A stretch of DNA of 64,000 nucleotides from Micromussa lordhowensis (GCA_964020085.1 OZ026596.1:41182343-41246342), one strand, 5' to 3'. Counted from the stretch's first letter, positions 13,055 through 22,558 are shown. The notes: generated from the sequence alone by a model not told the origin. Numbers and translations are program-made.

Positions 13055-13383
13055 AGTTATATGGGCTCGACTAGGGCCTAAAACCTCGATCTGATGTTGA
13101 GGTCTGATGGCTAAGGGTTGCGCAAGAAAAGAGGTGTGAAGCGTCACGCGCAGCGTGACGCCCTCACTTGCTCAGGAGTCACGCAACGAAGGGTCGCGCA
13201 AGTAAAGTCACGTGATGTGTCACGCATACTTTCGCGCGCTCATTCGCTCACACTCACGAATCACACAACAACATGTTTTTTTAAAGAAAATTAACATTTA
13301 CTTTGTTTACTTAGCCACCTATTTACAAGTGGGAACGTGTGCTGCAATCTTATGACCAGCGTCCCTTTACAAATCACACAACA
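13055..13383. repeat. Polinton left terminal inverted repeat
   Basis: Matches 26025-26353 in inverted orientation with few mismatches. It contains the hairpin GCGTCACGC-GCA-GCGTGACGC (13141-13161) and several GTCACG/CACGTGA motifs. The PolB stop codon lies just inside it. Confidence 0.95.
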
Positions 13384-14353
13384 GCTCAGCCATTTCAATA
13401 TCATTTTCAATGCAGCGCTCATAGCCATAAGGGTAGGTCATGAAATCAGAGGGATCGATCACTCTCTTGTTGAACACCAACTGATACTTCTTGGTTTGTG
13501 GCACCGTCTCCAGAACGTAGTCTTTCTTGTGACGCACAATATGGTAAGGTTTGACTACATTGGTTTGCCTGACCCCAGTCTGCAATGGTTCTTGAATTTC
13601 ATCCAGAACATTCTGACGCAGAACTTCATAATTTAGCTGTTTAGACCCTTCGCTGTTGAGGGAGATGCCGCGTACTTTGCACTCTTGTTTACCTTTCTTG
13701 GTCATATAACCATAATTCTTCGGACCCCCGGAAGCGAAATCTGCAATGTAATCACCTTCACCTATTTCATCTTTGAAATCGCCAAGATAGTCACCGAGTG
13801 GTGGGTCTGGCATGTTAGGCTTATGTATGAACACCACACTGTCAGTGTCGAAGTACACCACACGCTCTTTCAACAAGTCGAGGGCTTCGTAGAGGCGAAG
13901 ACGGGCCCAACATGTAGTGAAACAAGCCACAAAGATGTTCAGATTGGGCGAGATAGGATCGTCTTCTTTCTCGTGTCGGTAGTGGATCTCCACGCGCTCT
14001 TTTGTTAACACACTCACGTACCGGATATCATATCGATCACTTTCGTGAAAGGCTGCAAACTTCTGAGGATCGTAAAATTCTTGGACCTGCGTCTTGTTTG
14101 TTCTCTGACCAAATTTACCCCACATCGAGTTGAGCATCATTTTGGCTAGGGTTCGTAGCCCGGGATTCTTTTTTATTTTGGCACGGTCAAGCTTGATACC
14201 CTCTTTGGCTTCGTAGGCCGTCAAATGTCGCTTTTGCTTGATAGGATTGTTTCCGACATGGCTTGGCCAACCGCTGGCCTCTTCCTTGATTTTCAGCCAG
14301 GTGTTTACGTACGGCTCAAACAACCCTTTTTTGGTCTGCGTAAAATGCCACAC
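13367..14353 (-). pseudogene. PolB: Protein-primed DNA polymerase B, C-terminal fragment
   Basis: This is the replicative polymerase of Polintons. About 329 residues of palm and C-terminus remain. Motif B is visible as MMLNSMWGKFGQR and catalytic motif C as YFDTDSV. The open frame continues upstream of the first possible start to ~14440 without a stop but loses resemblance above ~14360. The N-terminal exonuclease region and palm motif A, normally several hundred residues, are missing. It reads away from the structural genes, the usual Polinton arrangement at one end. The stop lies within the left inverted repeat. This remnant cannot be a working polymerase. Confidence 0.9.
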
Positions 14354-14507
14354 TTTGGTACCCCGGATGTTATGGTGACAATAAGAACATTGGACACTAA
14401 AAATTAGTATGTGATAAAACTATGACAGTTTTTGATCTATTGTGTAAATGATAAAATAAAATGAATGTAACACGACTTTGAGGTTCATTTGTGTCTGGAG
14501 TCTGAAA

Positions 14508-14852
14508 ATGGGTGGGTGGTTTTCAAGGGGGTTGAGCTCCGAGTCAATATTCCAATTCGCTAGTTTGCATGCCGTGTGTAGCAAAGTGTTGTCTTTGATC
14601 CCTGACGAAATTTACCTCCCGAGTGAGAGTGTGAGCCATCCAATTGCAGTGTGGGACAAGGCAAACGCTGTGAATAATCTTTGGACATTCATTGTCTACA
14701 TAGAGTGGTTGTGGCAACAGGAGCACGCATTTGAGTTTTATGACAGGTTAATGATTGAGCGAGGAGAAGAACTTCGTCACTGCATTCAAAACCTGCGTGA
14801 TGTCTCTGAAAAGCAGGGACGAGTCGAAACTTCCGCTGACAGCTCGGTATGA
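14508..14852 (+). CDS. Small Polinton protein with MGG start, function unknown
   Basis: A 114-residue open frame beginning MGGWFSRG; Gly at position 2 with Ser at 6 fits an N-myristoylation signal. The middle is hydrophobic and Trp-rich (NNLWTFIVYIEWLWQQ) and the C-terminus is charged. It lies just upstream of the integrase and overlaps the probable integrase start (ATG 14800) by about 53 bp. I do not recognise the family. The start at 14508 is preferred over an upstream alternative because of the MGG context. Confidence 0.45.
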   Translation: MGGWFSRGLSSESIFQFASLHAVCSKVLSLIPDEIYLPSESVSHPIAVWDKANAVNNLWTFIVYIEWLWQQEHAFEFYDRLMIERGEELRHCIQNLRDVSEKQGRVETSADSSV

Positions 14853-15845
14853 AGACCCTGAAGTCAGGGGTAGTTTGGGGGTGTCAGACGGTTTGCTCTC
14901 GCACACAGAGTTCCTCTGCAACGAGCGAAACGAGAGTTGGAAGGTTCGCTGGCATATACCTTACATAAACCTCGTCGAAAGCGATTCCCCACCGCTCCCG
15001 TGGTGGTCTACGGTATCGATGAGCAGTGGGCTGCAGATTTAGTAGAAGTACAAAAATTGGCCCGATACAACAAGGGTGTGCGTTATCTGCTGACGGTTAT
15101 TGATGTCTTCTCCAAGTATGCGTGGGTTAGACCGCTTCCTAATAAGACGGGTAAGGAGGTGCAAAAGGGGTTTGCAAGTATGCGAGTATCCAAACTGATG
15201 ATGGAAAAGAGTTTTACAACGCCGTTGTGTCGGAATTCTTCAAATGAAACAACGTTCATCATTTTTCTACATTGGGAGACACCAAAGCCAATGTGGCGGA
15301 AAGGTTCAATCGTACTCTCAAAGAACGTCTTTATCGTTTTTTTACGGCAAACAACACATTGGATTGTAAACACGCGTTGCCAGCTGTAGTGAGAGGGTAT
15401 AACGCTTCGCCGCACTCCAACATCGGAGTGGCTCCTGACAATGTCACGCTATCAAACAGCGCCAAGGTGTGGGAGACCTTATATGGTAAGAGATTGAAAC
15501 GGGCACAACCCGTGGTCTTCAAGGTGGGGGACAGAGTGAGACTCAATAAGAAATTCCGCGTTTTCAAGAAGAGTTACCTGCCTGGATGGACGGAAGAAGT
15601 GTTTATAGTATCCAGAGTCGTCCCTGGAAGTGTGGTCACTTACAGAATCAAAGAGATGGATGACACACCTTTGGAAGGAACCTTTTATTCTCAAGACTTA
15701 CAGAAAAGTCACTGTATCGGATGACGATTTGTATCGAGTGGAAAAAGTGTTGAAACGAAAAGGAAATAAATTACTTGTACGTTGGAAAGGTTGGCCAGAT
15801 AAATACGACAGTTGGATCGACAAGAAGGACGTGAAAAAGCTTTGA
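14800..15845 (+). pseudogene. INT: Retroviral-type integrase with chromodomain, broken
   Basis: This integrase inserts Polinton DNA into the host genome. The rve core shows the first catalytic Asp in QWAADLVEV, the second in QTDDGKEF and the Glu in VAERFNRTLKERL. An SH3-like tail follows, then a C-terminal chromodomain (YRVEKVL, RWKGWPDKYDSWI). Lesions: a frameshift at the G-run 14877-14881, another near 15170-15190, an in-frame TGA at 15245-15247, and a frameshift at the A-run 15704-15707. The start ATG at 14800 is chosen because the frame from there leads into the conserved N-terminal region. The stop is 2 bp before the penton start. Confidence 0.88.
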
Positions 15846-15847
15846 GA

Positions 15848-16872
15848 ATGACTGAAGAGTTTTACATCACCTTGCCTAGTCACAGCAATCGAACAGAGTT
15901 TCCGCAGAACCAAAGCAATGATTTCAAGATTCGATTACCCCACCCCATCAGGTTGCAAGGATCGAGTTGGAAAGTGGGATTAATTAGCATCACGTTACCA
16001 GATGTGAAAGTTCATCTCCCCAAGTTAGTCCAGGGTAACGAAATCATGTTTACCATGGATTGGATCATGAAATACCCTTCGGGGGGGGGGGGGGGGTGAA
16101 GTTTGGTAGAGCTCACTACGATCCGAACGATCTCCGCGCCGTGGTAGAGTACATTGATGGGATTGGTTTCATGAAAAGTATGGTGACATTTTTCGAGCAG
16201 CGGCGCATCTTGAATTACGGAGGACCCCATCTTGGTAGCAGCTATACAGCATCCGATGGAAAGAGAATGTATGTGAAATTTCGTTGGGATGGAGACGATC
16301 TCTTGACTGATAACAAAGCTACACATGTACGTTCCAATTACTCACCCGCATTGAAGATCAATAAGATGTTAGCCTTAAAGATGGGATGGTTGAAGGAGAG
16401 AAGCCCTAGAAATTATGACTTGGGGCCCAATTTACGTCAAGAGTTTTTTACTGACACGGTTCCCAATTTAGAAGCGATGACGCACGATCTGAAAAACGAC
16501 AGGGATGAGCCTTTGTTTTGGCTGCTAGGAGAGGACCTTTTTCATCTGAGTGTGACCTGCGATTGGCGCTTTACGAATCTCAACAAAGCCTTTCAAAACG
16601 TGGTGGGTTCGACATCACGTTCCCTGTTTGTCTATTCCGACGTGGGAGGAAGTTCAGTGGTTGGAAATCATGTCACGGATCTATTGCGAGAGGTCAATTA
16701 TCGACGGACAGGGGATGGAAGTCATTATTTTCAACCGCTCCACATTCAATATATTCCGTTGCGCAAGGACCTTGTGGACATTATTGAGACGCAAGTGTCG
16801 GAGACCACAGAGGAGCTGCCTCAATTTGGCAAGGGAAACACGATTCTCACCCTTCACTTCAAACGAGCATGA
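15848..16872 (+). pseudogene. mCP: Penton-like minor capsid protein, frameshifted
   Basis: The single jelly-roll vertex protein of Polinton particles. The N-terminal part (MTEEFYITLPS, RLPHPIRLQGSSWKVGL) resembles other Polinton minor capsid proteins as I know them. The frame changes at a run of 16 G (16081-16096), after which the rest reads in another frame to TGA at 16870-16872. Combined length is near 340 residues. The homopolymer could be a sequencing artefact, so the gene may be intact in the organism. Its stop overlaps the next ATG as ATGA. Confidence 0.8.
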
Positions 16873-17117
16873 AAGGTGGAAGTTTTACACGATTCAAACC
16901 TGACCCACAAGACGGAGGTGGCTTTGTCCAAGAACTGCTGAAAGCGAGTGTTAAGGGAGGTCTGAAAGGATTAAAAAGCGGTCGCGGTGTTCGAGATCGC
17001 ATTCGAAAGGCAAAAGAGGGTGTAACACGGAGTGCTAAGCGAGCTGTGAAACGTAAAGCTTACGAAGTCTTAGATAGAAACATCAAACGAAAATTCAACG
17101 ACATCTTCGACGACTAA
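16869..17117 (+). CDS. pVI-like small basic capsid protein
   Basis: 82 residues, Gly-rich at the N-terminus (MKGGSFTRF, DGGGFVQELL) then basic and helical. This is the size, position and composition of the adenovirus pVI-like membrane-active or cementing proteins in Polintons. A KGG near the start could be a protease maturation site. It overlaps the penton stop by ATGA and the next possible start by TAATG. Assignment rests on context and composition, not on a catalytic motif. Confidence 0.6.
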   Translation: MKGGSFTRFKPDPQDGGGFVQELLKASVKGGLKGLKSGRGVRDRIRKAKEGVTRSAKRAVKRKAYEVLDRNIKRKFNDIFDD

Positions 17118-17172
17118 TGAATCACATCTACTCCAGAAGCTCACGACTCGTCAAATCTAGAAAAGACTGTCA

Positions 17173-17547
17173 ATGTCATGCTTTGAAGGGTGCTCAAAAG
17201 CCTCGAAACGTCGCCGAAAGGTACAAAAAGGCGGATGGATTGGTCCTGGAGTCAGTAAACCCGTTGGCTACGATTGGGATCACATCTTAGCTAGAAGACA
17301 AAGGAGAAGAAGAAGAAGAAGAAGAAGAAGAAGAAGAAGAAGAAGAAGAAGAAGAAGAAGAAGAAGAAGAAGAAGAAGAAGAAGAAGAAGAAGAAGAAGA
17401 AGAAGAAGAAGAAGAAGAAGAAGAAGAAGAAGAAGAAGAAGAAGAAGAAGAAGAAGAAGAAGAAGAAGAAGAAGAAGAAGAAGAAGAAGAAGAAGAAGAA
17501 GAAGAAGAAGAAGAAGAAGAAGAAGAAGAAGAAGAAGAAGAAGATGA
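17173..17547 (+). CDS. Basic small protein ending in an 81-Arg run
   Basis: 124 residues. The first 43 are ordinary, including RKVQKGGWIGPG, a GG motif shared with other small proteins of this element. From there to the stop the protein is 81 consecutive Arg, all AGA codons of a microsatellite. The stop TGA overlaps the capsid ATG as ATGA, like neighbouring genes, which argues that this frame is the real one. An alternative 58-codon frame from 17117 to 17290 is possible but lacks the GG motif. Whether the Arg tract is translated is unknown. Confidence 0.5.
   Translation: MSCFEGCSKASKRRRKVQKGGWIGPGVSKPVGYDWDHILARRQRRRRRRRRRRRRRRRRRRRRRRRRRRRRRRRRRRRRRRRRRRRRRRRRRRRRRRRRRRRRRRRRRRRRRRRRRRRRRRRRR
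17301..17543. repeat. AGA/GAA trinucleotide microsatellite
   Basis: About 243 bp of uninterrupted AGA repeat lying inside a Polinton open frame. On the opposite strand it makes a poly-Ser frame, which I consider a shadow. Confidence 0.97.
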
Positions 17548-18900
17548 CCGATACCTTGATAGACGGTGGGCTATTACATCCGGGTTCAAAATCAGTTATG
17601 AATCCTCAACTGAATCTCTTCACGGTACCACCCACTGATCTTAGCATGTCGAGTTATCGCATCGTACCCATTCAGACCTATACGACAGGCATCAACCCCG
17701 TGGAATTCCAAGTGGATCCTCAAGAAGATTACGTGGACCTCAGTCGAAGTTTCTTTGAGGTTGAGTTGGCGCTAAAACTGGCCAATGGCGATAATGTGGT
17801 GGAAGCCACGAGACTCTGGCCCACAAACAATTTGGCCCACACTCTGTTCAAACAGATTAGTGTGCGACTCAATGGTACCTTGATTAGCCCTCAAACTGAT
17901 AACTATCATTATAAAGCATACCTGGAAACATTGCTCAACTACAACAGAGATGATGGAAAAACCGTGCTAAAAACCTCAAGGTTGGTACAATGCAGTGGAC
18001 TCTCCAATGCAAATGACTGTGAACAACACAAACACGGAAGGAGATGGACACGAAGCTTTCCAAGCATTGTCCTCTAACCAACAAGCTTCAGTGAAACTCA
18101 TGAAAGCAGAACAACGCAATTACACGGATGGAAAGCGACACGTGCTAAGGTTCACACCACACATTGAAGTGTTCCACTTGAACAAATTATTGGTACCAGG
18201 TGTGCAGATTGGAATCCAAATGTATTTCAATTCTCCCAATTTGTTCTTGAATGGTGTGAATGTAGCTGGAAGACTGACACATGAAAATGTCAAAGTGCGA
18301 ATGTACCTGTGTCAAGTAAGGCTCAACCCCAGCGTCTACCGAAAGCTGATGATGAACGTCAACAGAACCATGGTGGCTTACCCGACCGTGAGAAGTGAAA
18401 TTAGGACCTTCAACATGCAAGGCAACCAGCAAAGATACGAGTGCAACAATTTATTTCAAGGCCGAATTTCTAACAGAGTCATCGTGGGGCTTGTGCATTC
18501 AGATGCCTTCAATGGTAATGTGGCGCGTGACCCATTCTGTTTTCAAAAGTTTGGTGTGAGTAACATCAGGCAACTGGTCACAGGAGAAGAGTATCCTTAC
18601 AAGACCCTGGAACTAGTGCACAACGACAGTACTCAAGATTTGAGAGGTTACTATCGGTTCTTACAAGCCACAGGATGTTTGTGCAAGCATCAAGGAAACA
18701 TGGTGAGAAGTCAAGACTGGGGTCAAGGCAAGAATTGCACACTGTTTGTATTTGACAATGCAGCCAACGGTTGTTTGGACAGTCCAGTGCTGAATCCCAA
18801 ACAGTCAGGAGAGTTACAGATTGTGCTGAACTTCGGTGCACCACCAGGTAACAACATCACTGTCATCTTGTACGGAGAGTTGAGAACCTCTTGGAAATAG
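17544..18900 (+). pseudogene. MCP: Hexon-like major capsid protein, one frameshift
   Basis: The double jelly-roll major capsid protein of Polintons, about 450 residues. The N-terminal half (NLFTVPPTDLSMSSYRIVP, NPVEFQVDPQEDYVDLS) reads in one frame. At the A-run 17969-17973 the frame shifts by one, and the C-terminal half continues to TAG at 18900 (VLRFTPHIEVFHLNKLLVPG, LNFGAPPGNNITVILYGEL). One extra A explains the shift, so it may be a recent mutation or a base-call error. It lies directly upstream of the protease, in the usual capsid-protease-ATPase block. Confidence 0.9.
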
Positions 18901-18940
18901 ACAAGAACAAAGCCGTGTTGTACGACATTTACCAACGCTA

Positions 18941-19463
18941 ATGGAGAAAGTACCTCTGAATAACGTGCAACTGGATCATTTGGCGACAGCAGATGCCATC
19001 TTGAAACCCTACTTTTACGGCACGTTGGCTTGCGATCGATTACCAAGTCGACCAATCAAGAAAGAACCTCGTGGGTACATTGTGAACACAGATCCGCACT
19101 TTAGAGGGGGCCGACACTGGCTGGCACTTTGGACCCATAGTGGAAATGTATGCGAGGTAATGGACAGCTACGCCCTACCATTGGAGTCTTACTAGACAAC
19201 AGAGCCCCTGCAAGACTGGTCTGCGATCGATTTACAGTAAAAGTTGTGGCGATTACGCCTTCTTCTATTTAAAGGACAGAGCGAGAGGTCAAAGCATGAA
19301 CGAGTTCTTGAGACGTTTCTCGAAACATGATTATGTAAACAATGATCACAAAGTAGGCCAGATGTTAAAGAAGTTGATCGAGAAAGAGTTAGAATGGGGT
19401 CAAGTGTGTAAAATGAAACATAACCAAGAAACTTCTCGTTGCGGTGTAAGGCATTTAGTGTAA
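18941..19463 (+). pseudogene. PRO: Adenain-like cysteine protease, broken
   Basis: This protease matures capsid proteins. The catalytic His lies in GGRHWLALW, the acidic partner in VMDSYALP and the Cys in YSKSCGDYAFFYL, in the order expected for the adenain/Ulp1 group. An in-frame TAG at 19193-19195 follows the acidic residue. A frameshift near 19220-19232 then puts the Cys part in a different frame, which ends at TAA 19461-19463. Length over both parts is ~174 residues, near the family norm. Confidence 0.88.
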
Positions 19464-19506
19464 TGATTGCTGGTTTGACAATAAAATATGGTTCTGTGTA
19501 ATGATC

Positions 19507-19565
19507 TTGTAGTACAATGGTTCGTATCCTCTGGAGGTCAGGGATTGAACACCCACAACTCTAAT
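19507..19565 (+). other. tRNA-like fragment between protease and ATPase
   Basis: TAGTACAATGGTTCGTATCC closely resembles the D-arm and A-box stretch of the tRNA-Asp genes in this window. About 20 bp on, GGGATTGAACACCC is a degraded B-box. Acceptor strands do not pair, so it is at most a tRNA-derived relic or a chance match. Confidence 0.3.
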
Positions 19566-19626
19566 CTTTTTCTTTCCTTGTGGTTTCAAAAAGCGCATAC
19601 CTTTGCACCTTTGGTCATTTGGACTC

Positions 19627-20283
19627 ATGGAACGACGCGAGGCTTTTCGATTTCACACCCCTTCCAGTCTATTGGTGGTGGGTCCTTCAGGGTGTGGCAA
19701 GACGGTGTTTACCACCAACCTTTTACTGAACAATCTCGAATTATTTCATAACCCACCCTCCCAAATACATTATTGCTATGGGGTGTGGCAAGACGGGTTT
19801 CAACCCATGAAAGAACGGGGTGTCAAGTTTCACGAAGGCATTCCCGACACAGATCAATTGACAACGTGGTTTCCTAAAGGCGGTTTACTCGTGTTCGACG
19901 ATCTTATGGCTGAAGGAGGGAACGATAAGCGGATGCTAGATCTGTTCACTAAACATTCTCATCATCAGAACTAGACAGTGCTTTACTTATGCCAGGACAT
20001 GTTTCCGCCGGGGAAATATGCCAAAAGTATTTCCAGAAATGCTCACTACATCGTAGCCTTCAAGAATCCAAGAGATCAATTGGGCATGAGAAATTTACTG
20101 CTACAGGCGTTTCCCACTCAATGGCAAGTTTTACAAGACACGTTTCAATGTTTGACAGAACGTCCGTTTGGATACATGGTCTTGGATTTACATCCTGGCA
20201 GTTCAGACGATCAAAGGATTCTCAGCCACCTTTTAAAGGATGAAGGATGTATGCGATGTCACAAATTCATCGAGACACCATGA
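19627..20283 (+). pseudogene. ATP: FtsK/A32-type packaging ATPase with internal stop
   Basis: The genome-packaging ATPase. Walker A is GPSGCGKT and Walker B is GGLLVFDDLM. The later motif LYLCQDMFPPGKYAKSISRN and the segment VAFKNPRDQLG are typical of the Polinton branch. A single in-frame TAG at 19972-19974 splits it; both halves are in the same frame. Start ATG 19627 follows the tRNA-like spacer. The stop overlaps the next ATG as ATGA. Total length is ~218 codons. Confidence 0.9.
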
Positions 20284-20772
20284 TGAGCTCTTCCCAAGAT
20301 TCAATCACTACCGTATCTCTAATGAACGGATCCAAGAAAAGCGCTCAACTGTTAAACAAAGATTTGCTGTACCGATTGGATGGATTGTTTGCCTTTTACC
20401 ACCGTCAGCTTTGGCTTTGATCATCGTAGCAGCAGGCATCGTCGTAGGATCTGTCTTGGAAAACAGTCTCCTGATTTCCTGTTAAACGCCGCTGGAACTG
20501 TAATTAAAGGCTGGAACGACTTCAAAAAGTTTTCATTCAAAATCGACATGTGTCGCTTTGCCTACACCACTTATGACAAGACATTGATCGAATTGAGAAC
20601 CTACGTGCGAGGGCTTCCGATGGAGGAGTTTAAAGGATTTTTGATCAAGATGCAAACCTTGGATGACACAATCACTGACTTTACACCCCCGGTGTCTGAC
20701 AAATGCGTTCAAGAATACGAACAACGATTTCACTACGATCACGTCGATAAAAGCGGGAGCACTTTCGTATGA
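20280..20772 (+). pseudogene. Polinton protein of unknown function, frameshifted
   Basis: Starts at an ATG overlapping the ATPase stop. The first 46 codons end at TGA 20418-20420. The C-terminal ~110 codons read in another frame to TGA at 20772 (FKKFSFKIDMCRFAYTTYDK, VQEYEQRFHYDHVD). An Arg-rich stretch lies at the shift. I do not recognise a domain. Position after the ATPase and before the pX-like gene suggests a virion-associated role, which is inference. Confidence 0.55.
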
Positions 20773-20787
20773 GTGGTATTATGTGCC

Positions 20788-20985
20788 ATGAAGAGCAAGC
20801 GAACAGTTCGTAGAAAAACAAGGAGACGTAGGAAGACACAAAAAGGGGGGTTGTTTCCATTGGCAGCTCTCATTCCAGCTTTAGTCGCAGCTGGGAAGGC
20901 AGCGGCGCTAGGTGGAATCTCTGGTGCAGCGGGTTACGGTGTGAAAAAGGGTTTGCAAGCTGCTTCGCGAAAACGTCGAAGATGA
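20788..20985 (+). CDS. pX-like core peptide
   Basis: 65 residues: an Arg/Lys-rich N-terminus, then KTQKGG, then a hydrophobic Ala/Gly-rich segment (FPLAALIPALVAAGKAAALG) and a basic tail. This basic-GG-hydrophobic pattern resembles adenovirus pX and its Polinton counterparts, which are cleaved after GG by the adenain-like protease. ATG 20788 is chosen over upstream non-ATG starts. The stop overlaps the next gene as ATGA. Confidence 0.65.
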   Translation: MKSKRTVRRKTRRRRKTQKGGLFPLAALIPALVAAGKAAALGGISGAAGYGVKKGLQAASRKRRR

Positions 20986-21194
20986 AAAATAAACCAAAGA
21001 CCAAGAAAAGACGTAGACAGCGAGGTGGTGCACGAACTCGACGTAAGCATGATAAGAGACAACGCGGCGGTGCACTGTTGACTGTTCTCAAGAACGCGGC
21101 AAAGATCGGGTACAGGCTCGGAAAGGACAAGAGGTATAAGAGAATGGGTGCCACAGGCAGTTACAACAGACGTCCTGCACCGTGGGAAGTATGA
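20982..21194 (+). CDS. Small basic protein with two RGG sites
   Basis: 70 residues, highly basic, with two copies of QRGGA ~18 residues apart, each a plausible processing site for the element's protease. It may be a DNA-condensing core protein; no domain is recognisable. It overlaps both neighbours by ATGA. Confidence 0.55.
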   Translation: MKNKPKTKKRRRQRGGARTRRKHDKRQRGGALLTVLKNAAKIGYRLGKDKRYKRMGATGSYNRRPAPWEV

Positions 21195-21511
21195 TTCGGT
21201 TACGCAGACAACGCCCTTTCTTGGAGGCCATTCTAAAAGAGGCCAATCAAAACAGGAGACAGGAGATGTTAGAACATGCTAATGCAGATCAAATCAATGC
21301 CGTGAGCGAAATGGTTCTCAACCTACTACGAAACAGAATTCCCGTCCACCCGATCACCATGGCTAAACTGCATCGCTATAAGACAACACTGCGCGAGGTG
21401 GGGAAACGTAGAAACTCGGTCAAGAGGCGAAGAGAACATCTCCAAGAACAAAAAGGTAGCGGATTCTGGAGCGGATTGCAAGACTGTTTCAAAGCATGTT
21501 GCGTTCGATGA
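21191..21511 (+). CDS. Conserved Polinton helical protein, function unknown
   Basis: 106 residues, mostly helical and charged (FLEAILKEANQNRR, LLRNRIPVHPITMAKLHRYK, LREVGKRRNSVKRRREHL) with a Gly-rich then Cys-ending C-terminus. I recall similar proteins in cnidarian Polintons without assigned function. ATG 21191 overlaps the preceding stop. Confidence 0.55.
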   Translation: MIRLRRQRPFLEAILKEANQNRRQEMLEHANADQINAVSEMVLNLLRNRIPVHPITMAKLHRYKTTLREVGKRRNSVKRRREHLQEQKGSGFWSGLQDCFKACCVR

Positions 21512-21987
21512 AAGGACGTGATGAAAAGGGGTATCCCCTGGAAGGAGTGGACGTAGTACCGGAGCATAAAGGAAAACGGAAACCGTTATACAGTAAAGAA
21601 GAAGATTTTCATGCGGGCAAGATTGAATCCAACCTGTCTAGACTCGTTGAGCTATTGCAACAAGCCAACGAAAGAGTGGAAGAACTCAAAGACAATGTGC
21701 AATACTGGAGTCGTAAATACCATAGCTTATACCAAGAACACATGGCTTTAAAGTATGGGGACCTTTGCGAAAGGTGTCAGATTATCAAAGACACCACACC
21801 ACCCGGAGACACTATTACTGCGTGTACGAATTGCAGTCGAGATAGAGACACAGCAGCCAGTTTGAGGCTTAAACTCGAGAAGAAAGAGAGTGAACTCTGT
21901 TACTGGCAAGACTGCTACGAGACGTTACTCCAACAACATTTCGAGGATGACAGAAGAGGTTATGATGGTGCCCACGAAAGAGTTTGA
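21496..21987 (+). CDS. Coiled-coil protein with two CxxC pairs
   Basis: 163 residues. ESNLSRLVELLQQANERVEE and LRLKLEKKESELCYWQDCYE are coiled-coil-like. Between them CERCQ and CTNCS form two CxxC pairs about 23 residues apart, which could bind zinc. It overlaps both neighbours in other frames. Function is unknown. Confidence 0.5.
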   Translation: MLRSMKGRDEKGYPLEGVDVVPEHKGKRKPLYSKEEDFHAGKIESNLSRLVELLQQANERVEELKDNVQYWSRKYHSLYQEHMALKYGDLCERCQIIKDTTPPGDTITACTNCSRDRDTAASLRLKLEKKESELCYWQDCYETLLQQHFEDDRRGYDGAHERV

Positions 21988-22540
21988 CCAACTGGTTCAG
22001 TATTACAAAGGAGAAATCACCGACAATGCCTTGTTGAACAAAGCGGGACGATTGGCAGCAGAAAGTCACGTGATACTTCGCGATAAATCGATTCCAGATT
22101 CGATTGCCATCAAGAAAATTAAACCTTTAGCTCGTCAGAGAGGTCGTTTAACCAAACGTATCAGACATATTGGTCCTTTGTCGAGCAATGGTGCTGATGT
22201 CGGCGAAGAGGACGACGAGGAAGAAGGAGATTTGGTGAAGGGTCCGCTGGAGACCATGTTTAAACAATTGATTAAGCATTCTTCTCGAGGTACGAAGACA
22301 CCGAAGATCAAAGAAGAAGCTACACCGTCTACGTCAGGTGTTAAAAAGAAGTCACCCGCGAATAAAACACCCATTCCACCTGACTCGGAACTGGGAACGC
22401 TCCTAAGAAAAGCTGACATTCTCCTGGGTAAAGACAAACGTAAAGACAAGCGCAGACGTAAAAACGAGGCCGAACGGTTAAAGTGTTTCAAAGAAGCTTT
22501 TTATTTTCGGTTTCAAGAACTTTGCTCTTTGGTCACGTGA
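21947..22540 (+). CDS. Polinton protein with acidic centre and basic tail
   Basis: 197 residues beginning MTEEVMMVPTKEF. The N-terminal ~60 residues look folded (QLVQYYKGEITDNALLNKAGRL). The middle is acidic (EEDDEEEGD), then a Ser/Thr/Pro linker, then a KR-rich stretch. ATG 21947 was chosen since upstream codons overlap the previous gene. It is the last gene in the plus-strand structural cluster; no enzymatic motif is seen. Confidence 0.5.
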   Translation: MTEEVMMVPTKEFDQLVQYYKGEITDNALLNKAGRLAAESHVILRDKSIPDSIAIKKIKPLARQRGRLTKRIRHIGPLSSNGADVGEEDDEEEGDLVKGPLETMFKQLIKHSSRGTKTPKIKEEATPSTSGVKKKSPANKTPIPPDSELGTLLRKADILLGKDKRKDKRRRKNEAERLKCFKEAFYFRFQELCSLVT

Positions 22541-22558
22541 CCTGCCACGCTCAATTGC

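Noticed and set aside
17117..17290. 58-codon alternative frame before the MCP
   Set aside because: It starts at a TAATG overlap, but lacks the GG motif and ends before the MCP, so the 17173 frame is preferred.
17287..17589. Poly-Ser open frame on minus
   Set aside because: It is the reverse strand of the AGA microsatellite, with no independent support.
14800..20283. Stop codon reassignment or readthrough (TAG in ATPase and protease, TGA in integrase)
   Set aside because: Different stops are involved and frameshifts occur in the same genes, so ordinary decay is simpler.
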